Origin: a virus
Length of the DNA: 64,000 nt
IMG/VR virus record: IMGVR_UViG_3300023174_000130
Location: 1-64,000 of that record
Strand: one strand, 5' to 3'
How positions within the stretch are numbered: position 1 is the first letter of the stretch; each line of letters begins with the position of its first letter. The notes beneath the pieces were generated by a model that saw nothing but the letters and a program-made list of their open reading frames with translations, was not told where the DNA came from and did no database searches. Made by a program: the position numbers and the translations under genes. Of this stretch, positions 20,434-29,192 are shown in pieces.

Positions 20434-20586
20434 TTAATCAAAGTCTTTACGATAAACACTATCGTTAAGTTGCTGCTTTTGTTCATGCCGATTGCCACGA
20501 ACATTTCTCTTCTGTTGTTTCTTGCTCAAGCCAGTAGGCTTATTCTTGCGACGATTTTTAAACTTTTCAAAACTCTCTTCATTCAT
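20434..20586 (-). CDS. 50-residue basic protein
   Basis: MNEESFEKFKNRRKN... is a 50-residue, very basic, Gln/Lys/Arg-rich protein (KNRRKNKPTGLSKKQQKR). It is probably largely unstructured and could bind nucleic acid. I do not recognise a family. The frame extends further upstream, but the ATG at 20586 sits 6 bases after a perfect TATAAT, so the leaderless start is chosen. It lies between genes 46 and 45, where T4 carries rpbA and small genes of unknown function. Confidence 0.6.
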   Translation of the reverse strand: MNEESFEKFKNRRKNKPTGLSKKQQKRNVRGNRHEQKQQLNDSVYRKDFD

Positions 20587-20592
20587 AGTTCT

Positions 20593-20620
20593 ATTATAAC
20601 TCCAATTTCGTATAATACAA
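20593..20620 (-). promoter_or_regulatory. Early-type promoter upstream of the 50-residue gene and gene 45
   Basis: TTGTAT (20620-20615), 16 bases, TATAAT (20598-20593), then 6 bases to ATG 20586. It should drive the replication genes 45-44-62-regA. Confidence 0.7.
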
Positions 20621-20623
20621 ATA

Positions 20624-20631
20624 TATTTATA
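20624..20631 (-). promoter_or_regulatory. Late promoter octamer TATAAATA ahead of gene 45
   Basis: Exact TATAAATA on the minus strand at the 3' end of gene 46, 37 bases before ATG 20586. A GGAG lies 13 bases before that ATG. With the early-type promoter next to it, the clamp block may be transcribed in both phases. Confidence 0.5.
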
Positions 20632-22348
20632 CCTGAACCTTGATTTTTGAAAAATTATTTTTCTTTTCAAATTGCAAAGTTTGGTCAAACTTATCAACCA
20701 GTGCATCAGCTTTGTGGCTAATGATGTAGATTGAACATTTGTTCTTCATCTTATTCAATACTTTCATAAATGCCTCCGTACCCGCTGAATCCAAAGATGA
20801 ATCTAGAATTTCATCAAAGATCAATAGATTACAATTGAGGCTGTTCTTCATCTTAGCAACTTCACGCCAAGTCAGCAGGATCGCCAAGTCGATGCGTTGT
20901 TTCTCTCCCTCAGAGAAAGAGGAATATGAGAATGCATCTCTGTATCGTGACTTGATGGTCTCCTTGAATTCCTCATCGATTGTGAAGTCAACATAGAGAT
21001 TAAGCTTTCCGAGGAACTTGTTGACGAGTCCATTGATGATGGGAACATAATGTTTGATAATGCGGCTCTTAAGCCCCCCATCTTTGAGGATATCATAAAC
21101 AACATCATAGTGAATTTGTTGAGAGATAAAAGATTCAAGTTTTTTGGCAATATCATTCTTTTTATTTTCCGATTCATTCAGGCTATTTTCCAGTATAGAA
21201 ATATTGCTTGAGGCTTCTTTGTCTTTCTTATCTTTTTCAATTACTTTGATATTGGATTCTGCATTTCCAATTCTATAATTCAAAGCATTTATGTCTTGGA
21301 CTTTTCCTCTAGACAAGATCATGAGTTTTTCATATTCTTTCTTAGATGCTTCTAGCTCAATATTTTTCTTTTCCGCAACTTTAAGTGCCTCAGAACAATC
21401 TTTGGCTTTCTTGCGTTTTTCTTCCAGATGTTTTTCTTTTTGATCTTTGGGCAGAACTTGCAAGCAACACTTGCAGGTTGCATTTTCTTCTAGTGCCTTG
21501 ATGTCATCCAGTAGTGTAGCATGTAGAGTTTCTGTCTTCACTAACATAGATGGAACATCTTTTAAAGATTCAATCTTTTTGTTAATCTTTGTTATTTGAT
21601 CTCCAAGTTTTTTATGATCATCAAGTTCAGTCTTAACTACAACTCTATCTTGATCTATTTGCTCTTGGTATTCTTTAATGCGATTTACAAGAACATTTAT
21701 ATCATCAGCATTGCTAGTCTTTACTTGATCAATAAATTCTTTTTGAGACTTGATCTTTTCATGAGCAATCTTGACCAAACTTTCATGCTCTCCAATAGAC
21801 ACCTTCAACGAACTCAGTTGGCCCTTTACGTGCTGGTTCATATCTGCCAAGATATCAAGATCCAAAAGACCTTCAATAATCTTACGGCGTTCCGAAGGAG
21901 TCAACTGCATGAATGGTATGAAGTTTGATTTACCAAGGATGACAACCTGCTTAAAGGCTGCATAATCAAATCCAAGAATATGCTCTTCAAACATTTCTTG
22001 GTAATCTTTTGACTTAGCATTCTGGTCAATCATATTACCATCTTTGATAATTTCAAAGATCTTTGGAGATAGACCACGACGAACCAAGTAATGAGATCCT
22101 GCCTTGTTGAATTCTATTTCAACTAGGCAATTCTTGCCATTAACGGTGTTTACAAGCTGCGGTATATTAATGGGTCGGAAGGGCTTTCCAAACAATCCAA
22201 AGCACAGGGAGTCCAATAGCGCAAAAGACTTTCCATGTCCGTTGGTACCCGTGACTAGCGTAGTCTTATGGCTATTTAATTTAATCTCTGAAAAATTTGT
22301 GCCAAACGATCCAAAATTTTTAAACCGAACTGTTAAAAATTCAATCAC
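20627..22348 (-). CDS. 46: Recombination endonuclease subunit gp46 (Rad50-like)
   Basis: 573 residues, SMC/Rad50-type ATPase. Walker A is GTNGHGKS (34-41). The central coiled coil carries the zinc hook TCKCC (291-295). The signature SFSEGEKQRI (477-486) and Walker B NLLIFDEI (507-514) follow. Length matches T4 gp46 (560). With gp47 it resects DNA ends to give 3' tails for UvsX-driven recombination and recombination-dependent replication. The GTG start overlaps the gene 47 stop as GTGA. Confidence 0.96.
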   Translation of the reverse strand: MIEFLTVRFKNFGSFGTNFSEIKLNSHKTTLVTGTNGHGKSFALLDSLCFGLFGKPFRPINIPQLVNTVNGKNCLVEIEFNKAGSHYLVRRGLSPKIFEIIKDGNMIDQNAKSKDYQEMFEEHILGFDYAAFKQVVILGKSNFIPFMQLTPSERRKIIEGLLDLDILADMNQHVKGQLSSLKVSIGEHESLVKIAHEKIKSQKEFIDQVKTSNADDINVLVNRIKEYQEQIDQDRVVVKTELDDHKKLGDQITKINKKIESLKDVPSMLVKTETLHATLLDDIKALEENATCKCCLQVLPKDQKEKHLEEKRKKAKDCSEALKVAEKKNIELEASKKEYEKLMILSRGKVQDINALNYRIGNAESNIKVIEKDKKDKEASSNISILENSLNESENKKNDIAKKLESFISQQIHYDVVYDILKDGGLKSRIIKHYVPIINGLVNKFLGKLNLYVDFTIDEEFKETIKSRYRDAFSYSSFSEGEKQRIDLAILLTWREVAKMKNSLNCNLLIFDEILDSSLDSAGTEAFMKVLNKMKNKCSIYIISHKADALVDKFDQTLQFEKKNNFSKIKVQV

Positions 22349-23391
22349 TCTTCATCCTTTGATAGTGCATTATTATACGCTTCATCTATGATACGTGCAA
22401 GAAACTTCTTGTCAATAGACTTTTCCTGAATAGTCTCAAGTTCTTCGTGTAGAAGTTGGAGAGTATCCTTATGAACATCTACGGCTACCAGTTCAGGGTT
22501 TGCAGATACCTCTTCAGTCACTGCCAGTTCTGCCACGCCTGCTTCATAGAATTTATCCATGTATTTTTCAAAACTCGCAGCCTTCGTGCGCTTCTTGATA
22601 AAAATCTTGACATAGCAGTCCTTGAACTTTGAGTAGTCAAGTTTTTCTGGTTCGTCTTCATTATAATCAAACGTATAGAATAACTTTTTGTTATTTTCGA
22701 CAAATACCAGTTCTCTAGCCAAAAAGTCAAATGTGTGGAATCCCTTTGGTTCCCATACATCCGAGAAAGCCATCTGGTATTGCGTCCCCAGATAATGAAT
22801 ATTGTCACGAGTGGACTTAATATGATAATGCCCAGTAAGAACGTATTCAAACTTGTCGAAGTGTTTGGGGTCATATCCTTGCTCTATAAAGATACCACGA
22901 ATACTCTGAAATCCAAATAATTCCAGATGTCCCATAAGAAGAGAGCATGTGGTATTGGTGATAAACTTTGCTGCCTGTCCTTCATTTTCTGGATTGATCC
23001 ACGGTAGAAGAGCAACGCAACCTGCTGAGGTTTGAATCTCTGTTGGCTCAGAATAGATTTCCCAGTTTTGATATGGGGCAACCAACTCATGCAATGAATT
23101 TACATTGTTATTATTGCGATAATAAGTATCATGATTACCACAAATGGCAATGCATTTTACTCCCATGTCTCTTAAAGGTTCAAAGAACCTAGTTCTGACT
23201 TGATGTAGTGTCTTAAAGTTTATATACTTTCTACGGTCAAAAACATCTCCCAGATGGAAGATGGTCTTGATGTTGTTTTCCTTCAAATAAGGAAACAATT
23301 GTTCTTCAAAAAATGATAAAAAGTATTCAAGTACGATAGGAGAATCGGCCTTATAGCCGAAATGAGTATCGTTAAGAATTATTGCTTTCAT
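22345..23391 (-). CDS. 47: Recombination endonuclease subunit gp47 (Mre11-like)
   Basis: 348 residues, calcineurin-like metallophosphoesterase. Metal-binding motifs in order: NDTH (7-10), GDVFDRR (48-54), GNHD (85-88) and GHYH further on, as in Mre11/SbcD. T4 gp47 is 339 residues. It forms the end-resection nuclease with gp46. The ATG overlaps the gene 55 stop as ATGA, so 55-47-46 are translationally linked. Confidence 0.96.
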   Translation of the reverse strand: MKAIILNDTHFGYKADSPIVLEYFLSFFEEQLFPYLKENNIKTIFHLGDVFDRRKYINFKTLHQVRTRFFEPLRDMGVKCIAICGNHDTYYRNNNNVNSLHELVAPYQNWEIYSEPTEIQTSAGCVALLPWINPENEGQAAKFITNTTCSLLMGHLELFGFQSIRGIFIEQGYDPKHFDKFEYVLTGHYHIKSTRDNIHYLGTQYQMAFSDVWEPKGFHTFDFLARELVFVENNKKLFYTFDYNEDEPEKLDYSKFKDCYVKIFIKKRTKAASFEKYMDKFYEAGVAELAVTEEVSANPELVAVDVHKDTLQLLHEELETIQEKSIDKKFLARIIDEAYNNALSKDEE

Positions 23392-23957
23392 ATGTCAAGA
23401 GTATCTTTTTTAGATTTTCTTTTTCTTTTAATAGAAGTTTTGGCTGGCTTTAACATATCATCAAATCGTTTCATGTCAAGATCAGTCAAGCCAAAGAAAT
23501 CTCTTCGTCCTATATCGATACCAGCATAAGTTTCATTAAACCAGTTATGAAAATCTTTATCATTCTGCTGTTCTGCGTATTTGTACTGCGTGTACTTTTC
23601 TTTCTTTTCTTTGTTTATAATACGCACAAAAGAAAACCAGCAAATCTGTGTTAGATAGCCAAATGGGCTAGTAGACTTGCTGGGGTCAAAGTTATCAATA
23701 TAAGTTATGCAATTTAATACTGCATCTGATACCATCTCTTCTCTATACGGATAATTTGCAAAATTTGGTCTGAATGATAAACGTGATGCTATTTTTAAAA
23801 CACATTCACCTATAAAATCAGGTAACTTTGGTTTCTTTCTTCCAGCATTTTCGGCATCATCACGCTTTTTACGATATTCTACTAAAGCATCATATAGTTC
23901 TTGATTACTTACGTAATCTGCATCCGATGCTTTCTTTTTCTTTTTAGGTTGTTTCAC
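23388..23957 (-). CDS. 55: Late-promoter sigma factor gp55
   Basis: 189 residues (T4 gp55 is 185). It directs host RNA polymerase to TATAAATA-type late promoters. Matches with T4 include the VSNQELYDALVEY start region, RPNFANYPYREEMVSDAVLNCI (T4 [22 protein letters not shown]) and NFDPSKSTSPFGYLTQICWFSFV (T4 [23 protein letters not shown]). The C-terminus ends in KKDTLDI, a candidate sliding-clamp-binding tail. It starts at GTG 23957, 6 bases after a TATAAT, so the mRNA is leaderless. Many late octamers are visible in this window as its likely targets. Confidence 0.93.
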   Translation of the reverse strand: MKQPKKKKKASDADYVSNQELYDALVEYRKKRDDAENAGRKKPKLPDFIGECVLKIASRLSFRPNFANYPYREEMVSDAVLNCITYIDNFDPSKSTSPFGYLTQICWFSFVRIINKEKKEKYTQYKYAEQQNDKDFHNWFNETYAGIDIGRRDFFGLTDLDMKRFDDMLKPAKTSIKRKRKSKKDTLDI

Positions 23958-23963
23958 AATAGT

Positions 23964-23991
23964 ATTATACTATAAAAAATTAAATTGTCAA
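23964..23991 (-). promoter_or_regulatory. Early-type promoter for 55-47-46 (leaderless)
   Basis: Perfect TTGACA (23991-23986), 16 bases, perfect TATAAT (23969-23964), 6 bases, then the GTG start of gene 55. No ribosome binding site is possible upstream of the start on this transcript. Confidence 0.85.
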
Positions 23992-24010
23992 TTACTAATT
24001 AAAATAATAA

Positions 24011-24607
24011 TTAATGCCATTCCATTATAGAAATGTTCATTTTTGCAAATTCATTAATTATTTCATTTTTTTCTTGTATTTTTACATTACGATTTTCGTA
24101 CCAAAACCCATCATGCCACTCTATTATTAATTGATTAACAGTAAATAAATTTTTACAATTTAATAAATCCTTTAAAAATTCAAATTCTGCTCCCTCAATG
24201 TCGCATTTTATTTTTACTGAATCTGTTGGTTGTATATCACACAATTTAAAAAGAGTATTAGCAGAAATGCATTTAACTTGAATTTTTGACCACTCCCATT
24301 CTGGTTGTTTCCAAAGTTCTTTAAGATTGGGAGGATCGCTTAAAATATTACAGGCTTCGCTTGTTTTACTCTTATCTAAATTAAATGTTACTATATCGTC
24401 TTTATTGCCAACAGCATAATCATATAAATTAATATATTGAAAATTTTTTGTATTTTCTTCAAGTTTTTTTAATGCTTCACTATAAACATTTGGATTTGGT
24501 TCAAAACAATAAATTCCATAAGAGCTATCTATTATGTTTTTATTATAAAGATGGTTTAATCCTTCAAACTTATGCGATCCGAGATCTATTAATTTATTTT
24601 TATTCAT
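24011..24607 (-). CDS. FkbM-family methyltransferase (1)
   Basis: 198 residues. SAM-binding start LIDLGSHKFEGLNHL, then YCFEPNPNVY (about 33-42) and the FkbM-type KCDIEGAEFEFLKDLL. FkbM enzymes O-methylate sugars or polyketides. The C-terminal region (IIEWHDGFW...ISIMEWH) is similar to the third FkbM gene at 28588-29178, so the two are paralogues. It is the last gene of the sugar island. The target is unknown; a methylated sugar on virion or host glycan is plausible. Confidence 0.8.
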   Translation of the reverse strand: MNKNKLIDLGSHKFEGLNHLYNKNIIDSSYGIYCFEPNPNVYSEALKKLEENTKNFQYINLYDYAVGNKDDIVTFNLDKSKTSEACNILSDPPNLKELWKQPEWEWSKIQVKCISANTLFKLCDIQPTDSVKIKCDIEGAEFEFLKDLLNCKNLFTVNQLIIEWHDGFWYENRNVKIQEKNEIINEFAKMNISIMEWH

Positions 24608-24614
24608 GATATAT

Positions 24615-25550
24615 TTATTTATTTAATTTTAGCCATTCTGGTAAATTAATTTTTGGATTCCATCCCAATTCTTTTTTAATTTTAGAATTATTTGCTAAAG
24701 TAATTCTAGCTTCACCAAGCCGCGGTTTAATAAATTGTTTTTCTCCACCTATTATATTTGCAATTTCATTTATTGAATAATTTATACCAGTACCAACATT
24801 ATATATTTGTCCAAATTGATAAATTGTTTGTTTAGTACCATTTATTTGCCACTCATCAAATTCTTTAACTGCTGCTAATATATTTGCATTAACAACATCT
24901 GAAACATGAGTAAAATCTCTTCTTTGTTCTCCATCACCAACTATGGTCATAGGTTCTCCATTTTTCTTTTGTCTTTGAAAAATTCCTATAACTGGAGCAT
25001 ACTGCCCCTTTAGTGGCTGACGTTCGCCGTATACATTAAAATATCTAAAAATTATTGTTTCTAAATTATACAATTTAGAATACATTTTACACAATTCTTC
25101 ACCAGAAGTTTTAGTTACGGAATAAGGATTGAGACAATCATTTGGCATATCTTCATTTAATGGTGGTGTATTTTTTAATCCATATGCAGAAGAAGTTGAT
25201 GAATATACTACTCGTTTAACTTTATGTTTTCTAGATAATTCTAATATTGTGGCAGTTCCAACTACATTTGCTTCGACTGCCTTTAAGGGATCTATGATAC
25301 ATGGCTGAATTCTTGCTTCTGCGGCAATGTGAAATACTACATCTGGTTGGTGTCTTTCAAAGACATCGGAGCACATTTCATAATCACAAATATTGTACTT
25401 GTAATTATTTGCCTTTTTATTCCAGTAAAACTGATCATGTGCATCAGACGATTCATTATCAATTACAGTAACATTATGCCCACTTTCAATTAATTTGTCA
25501 ACTAAATTTGAACCAATAAAACCTGCTCCACCTGTTATTAAATAATTCAT
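24615..25550 (-). CDS. NAD-dependent sugar epimerase/dehydratase (UDP-glucose 4-epimerase type)
   Basis: 311 residues, extended SDR family. The NAD site is GGAGFIG (7-13); the catalytic triad region is SSTSSAYG (117-124) with Tyr143 and Lys147 in NPYSVTK. RYFNVYGERQ and RRDFTHVSDVV are typical of nucleotide-sugar 4-epimerases and dehydratases. It probably converts a UDP- or GDP-sugar in the cytoplasm for the glycosyltransferases of this island. The exact substrate cannot be told. Confidence 0.85.
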   Translation of the reverse strand: MNYLITGGAGFIGSNLVDKLIESGHNVTVIDNESSDAHDQFYWNKKANNYKYNICDYEMCSDVFERHQPDVVFHIAAEARIQPCIIDPLKAVEANVVGTATILELSRKHKVKRVVYSSTSSAYGLKNTPPLNEDMPNDCLNPYSVTKTSGEELCKMYSKLYNLETIIFRYFNVYGERQPLKGQYAPVIGIFQRQKKNGEPMTIVGDGEQRRDFTHVSDVVNANILAAVKEFDEWQINGTKQTIYQFGQIYNVGTGINYSINEIANIIGGEKQFIKPRLGEARITLANNSKIKKELGWNPKINLPEWLKLNK

Positions 25551-25574
25551 ATAATTTTTTTTAATAAAAATTGT

Positions 25575-26282
25575 TTATGCACAATACCGAACATCGAATA
25601 AAGGCATGTGTATTTTACCATCACCATTAAAGTGTATAAAATATGGTATAGAATTTGTTTCTTTAAAAGTAAGTTGTTTAGATTCTTTGTTTATAATAAA
25701 ATCTTCATTATTATTAAGCAAAAATGTATTAATAAAAATATTTGCAGTTGTATCAAGTTTTACTGAGAAGTACGGATCATGAAAAGAATTGTAGTAAATA
25801 GTTTCCATAAAACCTTGGTCGGTAAATCTTCTCCATGTCATATGATTTTCTATAGAAAGAGAACTTTCAAATAACTCTATCATATATTCTCTATATCCAA
25901 TCCAGCAACCCGCACAAGGAAATTTTAATTTTGTATTTGATTTTGAAGCTAAAAAACTTTCGTATTCTTTAAATGGAAAACAATTTGCCTCTCCAGATAT
26001 TAATAATTTGCATTCATGTTTTTTAAAATCTTCTTCTATATTTGTTAGGGATTTATTTACCAATACATCAAAAGCATCTACAAGAATTACAATTTCATCA
26101 TCAATATTTTTCATTGCTTCTGCGGCATGAAACATTTTAGTATGATAAAAATCGGTACTGGTACTTCCATCTGTATATAAGATTAGATTTTCACTATGTT
26201 CTGGAGAATATTTTTGTAAACTATTTACCAGCGGATTTGCGTATTCTTTATTGTTTGTAAAACAAGGGGATATTATTTTCAT
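25575..26282 (-). CDS. PLOD/COLGALT-type glycosyltransferase
   Basis: 235 residues. The motif series matches the glycosyltransferase domain of procollagen-lysine modifying enzymes: metal site VDAFDVLV (D69xxD72), GEANCFPF (97-104), CAGCWIGY (123-130, family: LNSGGFIGY), DQGFMETIYYN (155-165, family: DDQ..YT), LDTTANIF (176-183) and HFNGDG (217-222, family: HGNG). In animals and Mimivirus this domain moves glucose or galactose onto hydroxylysine of collagen. In bacteria and phages such domains also act on other glycans. Three genes in this window encode collagen-like fibres of the Thr-rich type and one true G-X-Y collagen, which makes virion fibre modification an attractive inference. No lysyl hydroxylase is seen. 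Confidence 0.7.
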   Translation of the reverse strand: MKIISPCFTNNKEYANPLVNSLQKYSPEHSENLILYTDGSTSTDFYHTKMFHAAEAMKNIDDEIVILVDAFDVLVNKSLTNIEEDFKKHECKLLISGEANCFPFKEYESFLASKSNTKLKFPCAGCWIGYREYMIELFESSLSIENHMTWRRFTDQGFMETIYYNSFHDPYFSVKLDTTANIFINTFLLNNNEDFIINKESKQLTFKETNSIPYFIHFNGDGKIHMPLFDVRYCA

Positions 26283-26285
26283 ATA

Positions 26286-27002
26286 TTACTCGTATTTTAA
26301 TATACCATCAATGAAATTTGAATTCATATATTTTTTTAAAATATTTGCATTTGGAATAACGCAATGGCCACCAATTTTTTCTGTTGCATATAATACGGGC
26401 CGAATTACATTATTTTTGTTAAGTTTAATATAGCCATCATTATAAGAGGTGTTAAATGAAGTCATTACTTCATCAAAATCAAGTTTATTTAAATCACATA
26501 ATTGTTTTACATCAGCATGAAAAGCTATACATAATCCATAATATGTTGTGTCAAGTAATTTTCCATATTCTGTAGTTAAAGTATTTTTACAAATATAAAA
26601 AGGTATTTGTAATTCATTTAAATGTTCTGAATAAAGAGTTGCAGCTTCTTTTATTTCTGAACCAATATACTTTAAAAAAGTTTTTATGCCTATATCTAAA
26701 TTTGGATGTAACCCGCGCACCGGTGAATGGCAAACAAGGCCATTAATTTGTTTAGTAGTTCCCGGTGCAACTGTGGAATGTATAACAGTTAAAACTGGTT
26801 TAAATTTAAAAATATAATCATTTATAATTTTAACAAAAGATTCTGAAAAAGGAATACAAATATTTAAAATATCACAATTTTTTAAATCGTCATTGTGATT
26901 TGTTTTTGGATCAATTATTTTTGGAGTATATCCTTTTTCAATATAAATTTTATTTAAACTGCTTCCTATTTCACCCAAACCAATAATTCCTATATTTTTC
27001 AT
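26286..27002 (-). CDS. Short UDP-sugar dehydrogenase-like protein
   Basis: 238 residues. NAD site GIIGLGEIGSSL (5-16), HSTVAPGTT (75-83), a helix with EYGKLLDTTYYGL that matches the conserved Lys region, and GGHCVIPN with the Cys that is the catalytic nucleophile in UDP-glucose/UDP-mannosaminuronate dehydrogenases. It has the first two domains of the family but not the C-terminal UDP-binding domain (usual length about 400-450). It may oxidise a smaller substrate, act as a reductase, or have lost function. Confidence 0.65.
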   Translation of the reverse strand: MKNIGIIGLGEIGSSLNKIYIEKGYTPKIIDPKTNHNDDLKNCDILNICIPFSESFVKIINDYIFKFKPVLTVIHSTVAPGTTKQINGLVCHSPVRGLHPNLDIGIKTFLKYIGSEIKEAATLYSEHLNELQIPFYICKNTLTTEYGKLLDTTYYGLCIAFHADVKQLCDLNKLDFDEVMTSFNTSYNDGYIKLNKNNVIRPVLYATEKIGGHCVIPNANILKKYMNSNFIDGILKYE

Positions 27003-27007
27003 GTTAT

Positions 27008-27616
27008 TTATTCTAATATAAAAAGATCATCGTTACCAGAAATTTTTTCACAATATTTGTAACCTTTAGTATATAAAAAATCTAAAGTATATTTTTGATA
27101 ATCAGGTCTGTTTGCAGTCTCAATCAAAATATATTTTGGTTTTATTTTATTAAAATTTAAACCTAAAAGAGCTGCAACTTCATATCCTTCCAAATCTAAA
27201 GATAAAAAATCTATCTGTTTAACATTATTTGTATCAAAAATATATTCCAAGGTCAATGCTGGAACTTCAACACCACCTTCGTTAATTTTACCGTAAATTT
27301 CTTGTTTTTGGTGTTCTGTAAAATAATCAGGAATATCAAATATTGCACACATTAAACTATTTCTGTCTGTTCTTAAAAAATTTCCTTTTACAGTTTTGTC
27401 TTTATATTCATTTGATACAAGAGCACCATGTATGGTTTTAACTTTTCTATTTAAACAACATTGATTATATTTTGTTGGATTTGGTTCAACCAAAATACCA
27501 TTCCACCCGTTTAATTCCAAAAAATGTGTATTACTTTCTTCAAGTCCATCATTGGCTCCAGCTTCAAAAAAGAAACCATTTTTTATTGATGCTAAAATTT
27601 CCTGCAATCTACTCAT
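27008..27616 (-). CDS. FkbM-family methyltransferase (2)
   Basis: 202 residues. FFFEAGANDGLEESNT is the SAM-binding loop, ILVEPNPTKY follows, and DFLSLDLEGYEVAALLGL is the FkbM hallmark. Ends with a short beta segment. AAAGG lies about 10 bases before the ATG. It overlaps the SDR gene upstream by 4 bases. Substrate unknown, probably a sugar. Confidence 0.85.
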   Translation of the reverse strand: MSRLQEILASIKNGFFFEAGANDGLEESNTHFLELNGWNGILVEPNPTKYNQCCLNRKVKTIHGALVSNEYKDKTVKGNFLRTDRNSLMCAIFDIPDYFTEHQKQEIYGKINEGGVEVPALTLEYIFDTNNVKQIDFLSLDLEGYEVAALLGLNFNKIKPKYILIETANRPDYQKYTLDFLYTKGYKYCEKISGNDDLFILE

Positions 27617-28584
27617 TGTATTTTACCTTTATAATAATCAATCACTTCTTTAATAACATCTTCTACGTATTTAGTAGGCTTCCATCCGAGTTCTTTTTTA
27701 ATTTTATCGCTATTTGGAATTTTTTCAGGTGCTTCAGAAAATAATGGACCATGAAGGTCTTTTGGATCTACATGAATAATTTTTGAATTGCTTCCTGTAA
27801 GCTCTTTTACTTTTTCTGCCAAATATAAAATTGTTTGTTCATTCAACTCATTTCCAACGTTCCATTCATTGTTCCATAAATGGTCTGGTGCAACGGATGT
27901 AAGATATATCCCATTTACAATATCTTTAACCCATGTAAATGCCCTTAGTTGCTGTCCAGAATAATAAACTGTTATATCTTTATTTTTTAATGCCTGAGAT
28001 ACAAATCTTGGCAACACAAATCCACCATCTGGCAATTGATATTTACCAGTTACATTAAAAGGTCTTATAATCTGATATTTAAAATCTTTATTGATTTTTG
28101 TATGATTTGACAAAACAATTTCTGATAAAAGTTTTGCCATTGCATATTCATTTCTTACAGTAAATTCACCATGCAAAACTTTATCATCTTGTTCTTGCAA
28201 ATAACTTTTATGATCTCTATGTCCATAAATTTCTGAAGTTGAAATAAAAATGAATGGGCAGTTATTTTTATTTGCTCCATTAATGGCCCAATAGATGTCA
28301 TCTAATATGGTTCTTGCCATTCTACCAGAGTGCTTTAGAACTCCAACCGGACCTACGGGTGAAGCTAGATGCAATATTAGATCAAATTTGGGTAGATCAT
28401 GCCAATCGACATTCAAAATATTTTTTATGATTACTTCAGTATCACTTAAAATACTATGAGATGTTTGTATGGCATTGGAAGATAAATCATCTATGATCCA
28501 TATCTTCCATCCTTCTGCTTTCCATTTTTCAATGCAATGAGTACCAATAAAACCTAAACCACCTGTAATAAGTACCGTTTTCAT
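27613..28584 (-). CDS. NAD-dependent epimerase/dehydratase (UDP-glucuronate decarboxylase type)
   Basis: 323 residues, extended SDR. NAD site GGLGFIG (8-14), STSEIYG (115-121), and Tyr147xxxLys151 in NEYAMAK. RPFNVTGKYQ and FTWVKDIVNGI follow the pattern of UDP-glucuronate decarboxylases and dTDP-glucose dehydratases. It probably makes a modified nucleotide sugar. Closely packed with the FkbM genes on both sides. Confidence 0.82.
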   Translation of the reverse strand: MKTVLITGGLGFIGTHCIEKWKAEGWKIWIIDDLSSNAIQTSHSILSDTEVIIKNILNVDWHDLPKFDLILHLASPVGPVGVLKHSGRMARTILDDIYWAINGANKNNCPFIFISTSEIYGHRDHKSYLQEQDDKVLHGEFTVRNEYAMAKLLSEIVLSNHTKINKDFKYQIIRPFNVTGKYQLPDGGFVLPRFVSQALKNKDITVYYSGQQLRAFTWVKDIVNGIYLTSVAPDHLWNNEWNVGNELNEQTILYLAEKVKELTGSNSKIIHVDPKDLHGPLFSEAPEKIPNSDKIKKELGWKPTKYVEDVIKEVIDYYKGKIQ

Positions 28585-28587
28585 AAT

Positions 28588-29178
28588 TTAATACCACTCA
28601 TGTAAAATAATATTTGCTTCATTAATTTTTTGTTTAATATGATTTTCATCATATTTATTTACCAACATTCTATTATGCCATTCAACATATAAAATTTTTA
28701 TATAATTTAAATTGTTTTTTTCTATCATTTTTTCAAGTATGGGATACTCAGCTCCCTCTATGTCCATTTTACAAATTATATAATCATTTTTTGAAAAATT
28801 ATCTTCAATAAATTGCATCAAATCTATAGTTTCACTAAAACCACCATCCTTAATGTATTGATCATCAATATAATGTGGTTTTAAAAAATTATCTTCTAAT
28901 ATATTAGAAGCTCCACCAACCCATCCAACTTCATGGGGGCAGTATTCCATTGTTAATTTTTTAAATCCAGTATCAGTCCAAACTGCTTTATTGAATACTT
29001 CAAACTTTTTAAAAGATTTTTTTAAAAAAATATTATTATTTAATTTATTTAAAAATTTATCATATGTTAATTTATTTGCTTCAAAACAATACACTTCAAA
29101 ATCTTCATCAAGATTATTTTGTATTTTTTGTAATCCCTGCCCCAAATTTGTTCCACAATCTAAAAATATTTTTCTCAT
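28588..29178 (-). CDS. FkbM-family methyltransferase (3)
   Basis: 196 residues. FLDCGTNLGQGLQ (SAM loop), VYCFEANKLTYDKF, and CKMDIEGAEYPILEKMI are FkbM landmarks. The VEWHNRM...LHEWY ending resembles FkbM gene 1 at 24011. AAAGG lies 8-9 bases before the ATG. Confidence 0.82.
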   Translation of the reverse strand: MRKIFLDCGTNLGQGLQKIQNNLDEDFEVYCFEANKLTYDKFLNKLNNNIFLKKSFKKFEVFNKAVWTDTGFKKLTMEYCPHEVGWVGGASNILEDNFLKPHYIDDQYIKDGGFSETIDLMQFIEDNFSKNDYIICKMDIEGAEYPILEKMIEKNNLNYIKILYVEWHNRMLVNKYDENHIKQKINEANIILHEWY

Positions 29179-29192
29179 TTCATTTACCTTTT

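Noticed and set aside
20587-20706. Upstream 40-codon extension of the 50-residue gene
   Set aside because: It lies inside gene 46 and upstream of the early-type promoter, and does not look like a continuation of the basic protein.
26996-27010. AATAAATA 2 bases before the dehydrogenase-like ATG as a late promoter
   Set aside because: The region is very A/T-rich and the spacing does not fit the other late promoters, so chance is likely. The similar AATAAATA before 24607 was left out for the same reason.
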